Part shown: positions 5,220 through 8,674 of the stretch, one piece after another
Numbering within the stretch: position 1 is the first letter of the stretch
How the letters are laid out: every line of letters begins with the position of its first letter
Assembly (NCBI GenBank): GCA_030695805.1
Contig: JAUYPG010000058.1
Span: forward strand, 1-8,674
DNA: 8,674 nt
Direction: 5' to 3'
Source of the DNA: Nanobdellota archaeon
GTDB taxonomy: Bacteria; Patescibacteriota; Minisyncoccia; UBA6257; GWB1-50-10
Made by a program: the position numbers and the translations under genes
The notes under the pieces: model-generated
Told to the model about the DNA's origin: nothing
The model's database searches: none
What the model saw: only the letters and a program-made list of their open reading frames with translations

Positions 5220-5927
5220 TTATTCAGCATGAACAACGCGCCTATGTTTCACCGAGCCGTCTTCCACTATATTCCCGTCGCGGATATGAATAATGCGCTC
5301 CGCGTGTTCGGCCACATACGGCTCATGGGTGATTAAAACAATGGTGCGGCCCTGCTCCACATGAAGTTGTTGGAACGTATCCAGGACGACTTCGCCGGTC
5401 TTGGTGTCCAAATTTCCCGTCGGCTCATCCGCGAGGATAAGCGTCGGGTTGTTGACGAACGCGCGAGCAATAGCAACCCTTTGCATCATTCCGCCGGAAA
5501 GCTGATTGGAGTAATGATTCCAGAAATTCTCTGGAAACGCCGCGCCGCGCAAGGCCTCTTTTGCTCGACATTCTCGCTCCCCACCGGAGACGCCGGCGTA
5601 AACTAAAGGAAGGGTGACATTGCGAAGTACGGTGGCTCTTGGCAAAAGATTATATGCCTGAAACACGAAACCGATCTTTCGCATTCGAATATCCGCAAGC
5701 TCGTCATCGGAGAGTTGCGATACGTCTTTATGATCAAGGAAGTATTCTCCGCTGGTCGGCGTATCAAGGCACCCTAAAATATGCATAAGCGTGGACTTCC
5801 CGGAACCGGATGGCCCCATGACAGCCACAAATTCTCCGTCATTTATCTTAAATGAAACATTGTGGAGGGCGCGGGTTTCTATCTCGCCGCTTTTGTAAAT
5901 TTTGGCGATGTTTTTGCATTCAATCAT
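5220..5927 (-). CDS. ABC transporter ATP-binding protein (MacB/LolD type)
   Basis: A 235-residue ATPase that would drive the permease downstream. Motifs in order: Walker A GPSGSGKST (38-46), Q-loop Gln90 in GFVFQAYNLLP, signature LSGGM (143-147), Walker B LILADEPT (163-170), D-loop GNLD (171-174) and H-loop His201. The region IRMRKIGFVFQAYNLLP is typical of the MacB/LolD/FtsE-like subfamily. The signature reads LSGGMMQRVAIARA where relatives have LSGGQQQR: both Gln before 'QR' are Met, although the catalytic residues are intact. It begins 22 bases after the adaptor stop, without a Shine-Dalgarno. Its stop overlaps a possible upstream start of the permease. Confidence 0.93.
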   Translation of the reverse strand: MIECKNIAKIYKSGEIETRALHNVSFKINDGEFVAVMGPSGSGKSTLMHILGCLDTPTSGEYFLDHKDVSQLSDDELADIRMRKIGFVFQAYNLLPRATVLRNVTLPLVYAGVSGGERECRAKEALRGAAFPENFWNHYSNQLSGGMMQRVAIARAFVNNPTLILADEPTGNLDTKTGEVVLDTFQQLHVEQGRTIVLITHEPYVAEHAERIIHIRDGNIVEDGSVKHRRVVHAE

Positions 5928-5949
5928 TTCAAAAATTTCGGCGGGTGAA

Positions 5950-7767
5950 TTATCTCGACCCGCCGAATCCGCCGCTACCCCTCATGCCGCCCCCTCCGGT
6001 GGTAAGACCCGGAATTCTAAGACCGCTTTGCCGTCCTTGGGTTTGCGTCTGCCCGGAACTCGGCTGAATTGTTCGCGTCACTACAAGATCGCCCTCATTA
6101 AGCCCATCCGTCACTTCCGTGAATTCGTCATTCGAGAGTCCGATTGTAATCTCCTGCCGCTCTGGAGAAGAAGAAAGCAAGATGCCAGAGATACTCGCGC
6201 TCATTGCGTCCGTCAAGTCCTTCCCGACCGGCATTTCGATATAAGATGTTGAATATTGCGACTTCACCGCCGAATTCGGCAGAAGAAGCACATCCGTCTT
6301 CGCCTGAATAATAATGGAAGCACTCGCTGTCATGGACGGTTTCACTCTCGCGTCGTCCGTATCAAAGGCAACCTTCACATTGTAGGTAACAACTCCTTGG
6401 GACGTCATGCCGATGGTATCAATCTCCGCGACCTCCCCCGTAATCGTAAGGCCTGGAATAGCGTCAAAAGTTAGGGTCGCTTTCTGCCCCTGTCTCACTC
6501 CCGCGATATCCACCTCGTTCAAAGAAATCTCCGCGATCTTCTGCCGCGTGGCGAATGTCGCAAGAATGCTTCCCGCGGAAACCTCGTCTCCCTCCTGCGC
6601 GTTCAGTTTCGCGAGCACCCCGTCGAAAGGCGCGCGAATCTCATAATCCAAAATTGTCTGCTTCGCGTCACGAAGGGCATCCTCGCGCTGTTTCACTTCC
6701 AGTTCTTTTGAGCGCACATCAAGCGCGTCCGGCCCATCTTTCAAATTTTGAAGAAAAATTATCCGTTCCTCTACAGTGCGCTCCACATTCAAAAGAGAGG
6801 CCTCGCTATCGGAAATGGAACGCTCGGCCGAAAGCAAACTTGAAAGATGCGAATTCGTTTTACCCGTAAATCCGGAAAGCGAAGAAAGATGAATATCGGA
6901 AATCGAATGCGGCTTCCTGCCCTTCCCTAACACCTCGTCCTGATACAGACGGATGAAATTATTGGCGCTTTTGACGGCATCGGACACGAGCCGCGTCATC
7001 TCATACGTATCCTCGATAAGCCGTCCAATTTCTTCGGGCGAGGAGTATCGCGACGCGGCCTTATACTTGGCAAACGTCTCGTCGTAGGCCAAGCGCGCCG
7101 CGTCATACGTGTTTCTCGCGTCGTCTCGAAACACGCGCGCCCGCGAATCATCCTCGGAAATGGAGGAAAAATAAAAATCAATGTTCCAAAGCCCGCTTTC
7201 CGCAATGCTGCTTGAAAAAAGGATATCCTGAAGCCCGGTCATAACGTCCGGCAAATCAAGAAACGCGTTCGAAACGGCGTTGAAGCCGTCTTCGTAGGAC
7301 TTTGCAATCTGCTCCTCCGCATTCTTCTTTGATTCTTTTACCTGACTCAATAAATTTTCCGCCTGCAAAAGAGAAAGTTGATCTGGTGACGCGAGAAGTT
7401 TTTGAAGAGATAAACGGGATGTCTCAAGATTTGTCTCCGCCTCGCGCACGGCCTTCTCGGCCTCCTCCGGATCGAGGCGGGCGATAAGCGTCCCCTGCTT
7501 CATGTATTCCCCCGTCTTCGCGCCAGTCAGAAGCACCTTCCCCGAAACCGTGGGCTTTATCTCAACCTGCTGAAGAGCGAGAACCTGCCCGGTCGAAGAG
7601 ATGGACGAAATAAGCGTTCCGCGCGTAACTTCAGCGAACACATACCGCACTCCCCCCTTTTCTCCGGAATCTCTGACGTATGCGAAAGCAGAGCCGAGAA
7701 CGATTCCAAGAACTGCAAGAGAAACAAATGCATGTGAACGCGCGAAAAAATTTTTTTGAGAAACCAT
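5950..7767 (-). CDS. MacA/HlyD-type periplasmic adaptor with a long coiled coil
   Basis: First gene of the export operon, 605 residues. An N-terminal membrane anchor (about 12-31) is followed by the first lipoyl half (ISSTGQVLALQQVEIKPTVSGKV, split at about 56-78, through LIARLDPEEA), a long helical region (about 100-372) and the second lipoyl half (YEIRAPFDGVLAKL, 375-388). Next come a beta-barrel (about 408-490), a membrane-proximal domain (495-570) and a glycine-rich tail (SGG, GFGGSR end). E. coli MacA has about 370 residues; the extra length is mostly in the helical region, which is interrupted by non-helical patches and so may form several hairpins. The open frame extends upstream to 8079, but I place the start at 7767. 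The anchor begins there, a promoter ends there, and the upstream part overlaps another gene and a terminator. Confidence 0.9.
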   Translation of the reverse strand: MVSQKNFFARSHAFVSLAVLGIVLGSAFAYVRDSGEKGGVRYVFAEVTRGTLISSISSTGQVLALQQVEIKPTVSGKVLLTGAKTGEYMKQGTLIARLDPEEAEKAVREAETNLETSRLSLQKLLASPDQLSLLQAENLLSQVKESKKNAEEQIAKSYEDGFNAVSNAFLDLPDVMTGLQDILFSSSIAESGLWNIDFYFSSISEDDSRARVFRDDARNTYDAARLAYDETFAKYKAASRYSSPEEIGRLIEDTYEMTRLVSDAVKSANNFIRLYQDEVLGKGRKPHSISDIHLSSLSGFTGKTNSHLSSLLSAERSISDSEASLLNVERTVEERIIFLQNLKDGPDALDVRSKELEVKQREDALRDAKQTILDYEIRAPFDGVLAKLNAQEGDEVSAGSILATFATRQKIAEISLNEVDIAGVRQGQKATLTFDAIPGLTITGEVAEIDTIGMTSQGVVTYNVKVAFDTDDARVKPSMTASASIIIQAKTDVLLLPNSAVKSQYSTSYIEMPVGKDLTDAMSASISGILLSSSPERQEITIGLSNDEFTEVTDGLNEGDLVVTRTIQPSSGQTQTQGRQSGLRIPGLTTGGGGMRGSGGFGGSR

Positions 7768-7773
7768 ATTAAA

Positions 7774-7802
7774 AATATACCACAAATGTCCCGTTATTTC
7801 AA
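7774..7802 (-). promoter_or_regulatory. Promoter of the MacAB-type operon, probably giving a leaderless mRNA
   Basis: On the minus strand, TTGAAA (7802-7797) and TATATT (7779-7774) are 17 bases apart. Only six bases separate the -10 from the ATG at 7767, so the start point should fall on or within a base or two of the A of the start codon. There is no room for a Shine-Dalgarno. Confidence 0.65.
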
Positions 7803-7833
7803 AAATTGAAACCGCCTCTCCAAGGAAAGGCGG
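7801..7833 (-). terminator. Rho-independent terminator of the 103-aa gene
   Basis: CCGCCTTTCC (7833-7824 on the minus strand) pairs with GGAGAGGCGG (7821-7812), with one G-U. The tract TTTCAATTTTT follows (7811-7801). It lies 38 bases past the stop of the arginine-rich protein and overlaps the -35 of the export-operon promoter, so one unit ends exactly where the next begins. Confidence 0.65.
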
Positions 7834-7870
7834 GTTATCGGGCCACATAGGACGTTGAAGACGCGGGGCG

Positions 7871-8182
7871 TTACGCGCAACGGACGCGCGCACGAACGAT
7901 GAGAAGCGTCCCAAACGAAACGATTCCGCGAAAGTCGCCGCGTTCTCGACATTCGCCCTCGTATCCCTTGAGGGCAACGCGCAGTCGCGAACCGAGTGAG
8001 CGCGTGCGGACGACACGCGCCAAGACATCGTAGTACTGACCTGAAGGGCCAGCACACACTTCGACCTGCTGCAGAACAAATCCCGCCCGACACGCGATAT
8101 CTCGAAGGACCATTGCGCTGTATGGGTACCGAGAACTTACCCATACCCGCACCCGCACTGTCCGAGGCCTTGCCGAGGGCAT
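7871..8182 (-). CDS. Arginine-rich small protein, unknown function
   Basis: A 103-residue protein starting MPSARPRTVR. I chose the ATG at 8182 because AGAAGGGG lies five bases upstream; an in-frame ATG 11 codons earlier has no such site. The pattern of predicted segments is strand (8-15), helix (21-34), strand (35-44), strand (50-60), helix (62-77) and strand (87-102). This resembles a ferredoxin-like beta-alpha-beta fold, but no family is recognised. Composition is odd: 18 Arg against one Lys, with four Cys (31, 43, 78, 102), while neighbouring proteins use many Lys. It has its own terminator and promoter-like hexamers. A shifted frame over the same region (7794-8144) looks random by comparison. 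Confidence 0.6.
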   Translation of the reverse strand: MPSARPRTVRVRVWVSSRYPYSAMVLRDIACRAGFVLQQVEVCAGPSGQYYDVLARVVRTRSLGSRLRVALKGYEGECRERGDFRGIVSFGTLLIVRARVRCA

Positions 8183-8235
8183 ATATACCCCTTCTTGTGA
8201 AACGCTACGACACATTTGGCATAACGAAAAGCCAT

Positions 8236-8268
8236 ATTATAAATAATACATTTTAAAAAAATTGTCAA
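8236..8268 (-). promoter_or_regulatory. Promoter-like hexamers upstream of the 103-aa gene
   Basis: On the minus strand, a perfect TTGACA (8268-8263) and a perfect TATAAT (8241-8236) are present, but 21 bases apart. With the usual 17-base spacing the -10 would be the weak TATTTA (8245-8240). Either could serve the arginine-rich gene, leaving a leader of about 50 bases. Confidence 0.4.
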
Positions 8269-8334
8269 AAAAGGATAACAGGAAAAAGGACGAAAGATGG
8301 AAAATAAAAAAAATTTATGTTAAAAATACATTAT

Positions 8335-8405
8335 TGCCGGGTCGTCTAGTGGTAGGACGCCACCCTTTGGAGGTGGTTACCGGGGTTCGAATCCCTGCCC
8401 GGCAG
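8335..8405 (+). tRNA. tRNA-Gln (anticodon UUG)
   Basis: The cloverleaf is complete: acceptor TGCCGGG/CCCGGCA, D-stem GTCT/GGAC, anticodon stem CCACC/GGTGG with loop CTTTGGA (anticodon TTG at 8367-8369), a four-base variable loop, and T-stem CGGGG/CCCTG around TTCGAAT. The discriminator is G73 and the first pair is U1-A72, both usual for glutamine tRNA. The 3' CCA is not encoded, so it must be added by a nucleotidyltransferase. Open frames across this region are not genes. Confidence 0.95.
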
Positions 8406-8408
8406 CAC

Positions 8409-8443
8409 GAATTTTCTTCGAACGAAGTGAGACCAGAAAATTC
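8409..8443. repeat. Inverted repeat directly after the tRNA
   Basis: GAATTTTCT (8409-8417) and AGAAAATTC (8435-8443) are perfect 9-base arms. The loop holds an alternative CTTCG/CGAAG stem (8416-8427). A second compositionally similar tract with AGCGTAGCGACGAGG follows (8456-8470). It could end or process the tRNA transcript, or be repeat debris; there is no U-tract. Confidence 0.5.
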
Positions 8444-8485
8444 AGTGTCCCGAGGAGCGTAGCGACGAGGGGCTACAATTATTCC

Positions 8486-8674
8486 ATGTACTATGTTTAT
8501 CTTCTCCAATGTAACGATGGGAGTATTTACACGGGTATCACGAACGACTTAGAGCGAAGGTTTGGAGAACACAAAAACAAGAATGGCGGACGCTATACCC
8601 AATCACACAAAGTGGAAAAGATTTTATACACGGAGCAGTTTCCAACAAGAAGTATGGCGATGAAACGAGAGGCC
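8486..8674 (+). CDS. GIY-YIG nuclease domain protein, 3' end outside window
   Basis: 63 codons up to the window edge. It begins MYYVYLLQCNDGSIYTGITN, the signature of small single-domain GIY-YIG proteins (UPF0213/YhbQ type). This is followed by DLERRFGEHK (21-30), carrying the conserved Arg and His, and GGRYTQ (34-39). Further on, MKREA (59-63) includes the Glu expected to bind the metal. The family cleaves nucleic acids, but the cellular role of these small members is unsettled. There is no Shine-Dalgarno before the ATG; it may be read from the tRNA transcript or from a nearby unseen promoter. Confidence 0.88.
   Translation, partial: MYYVYLLQCNDGSIYTGITNDLERRFGEHKNKNGGRYTQSHKVEKILYTEQFPTRSMAMKREA

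Noticed and set aside
5950..8079. Adaptor ORF extended upstream to an ATG at 8079 (709 aa).
   Set aside because: The extra 104 residues do not resemble the family, overlap the 103-aa gene and its terminator, and lie upstream of the membrane anchor and the promoter that ends at 7767.
7794..8144. 116-aa minus-strand ORF overlapping the arginine-rich gene.
   Set aside because: It has no ribosome binding site, runs through the terminator hairpin, and its residues look like an out-of-phase translation.
7834..8180. Possible structured RNA (RNase P RNA, tmRNA or SRP RNA) in the GC-rich stretch.
   Set aside because: None of the conserved core motifs of these RNAs was found on either strand, and a protein frame explains the region better.
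8262..8462. 66-aa plus-strand ORF across the tRNA.
   Set aside because: The tRNA cloverleaf fully explains the sequence.
1..8674. CRISPR array, insertion sequence or prophage.
   Set aside because: No regularly spaced repeats, transposase, integrase or phage structural genes are visible.

Overview
The window looks like chromosomal DNA of a bacterium with a small, streamlined genome, most probably a Patescibacteria/CPR member (Parcubacteria-like). That is an inference from several things seen together: a DnaX that stops after the clamp-loader core, many gene starts with no Shine-Dalgarno sequence and promoters ending at the start codon, small membrane proteins of no known family, a tRNA without encoded CCA, and palindromic repeats lying in frame inside genes. 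No rRNA or other marker gene is present to prove it.

Left part (1-1456). A 3-methyladenine DNA glycosylase (minus strand, 3' end cut by the window edge) carries two palindromic repeat inserts. Divergent from it is a tiny complete transcription unit for a 36-residue membrane peptide, with promoter, Shine-Dalgarno and hairpin terminator. Then comes a DUF4258-like protein (minus strand), again with a palindrome in its coding sequence. A second membrane peptide of 27 residues follows on the plus strand, ending in a structured hairpin with a U-tract.

Middle part (1457-3870). dnaX (gamma-type, 372 aa) overlaps by 14 bases a dihydroorotate dehydrogenase-like gene. This runs convergently into a 104-residue three-helix membrane protein.

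Right-centre part (3952-7767, minus strand). This is a three-gene MacAB-type export operon, transcribed adaptor, ATPase, permease. The adaptor spans the inner membrane once and has a long coiled coil. The ATPase and the MacB-like permease would form the transporter that the adaptor contacts. Its promoter (TTGAAA, 17 bp, TATATT) sits so close to the ATG that the message is probably leaderless. A perfect 14-bp inverted repeat separates ATPase and permease and makes the permease start ambiguous.

Right end (7801-8674). An arginine-rich 103-residue protein of unknown function (minus strand) has its own terminator and promoter signals. A tRNA-Gln(UUG), a short repeat-rich spacer and the start of a GIY-YIG nuclease gene (cut by the window edge) follow on the plus strand.

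The most interesting pattern is the set of unrelated palindromic elements tolerated in frame within or at the edges of protein genes, together with two very short membrane-peptide genes that standard gene callers would miss.
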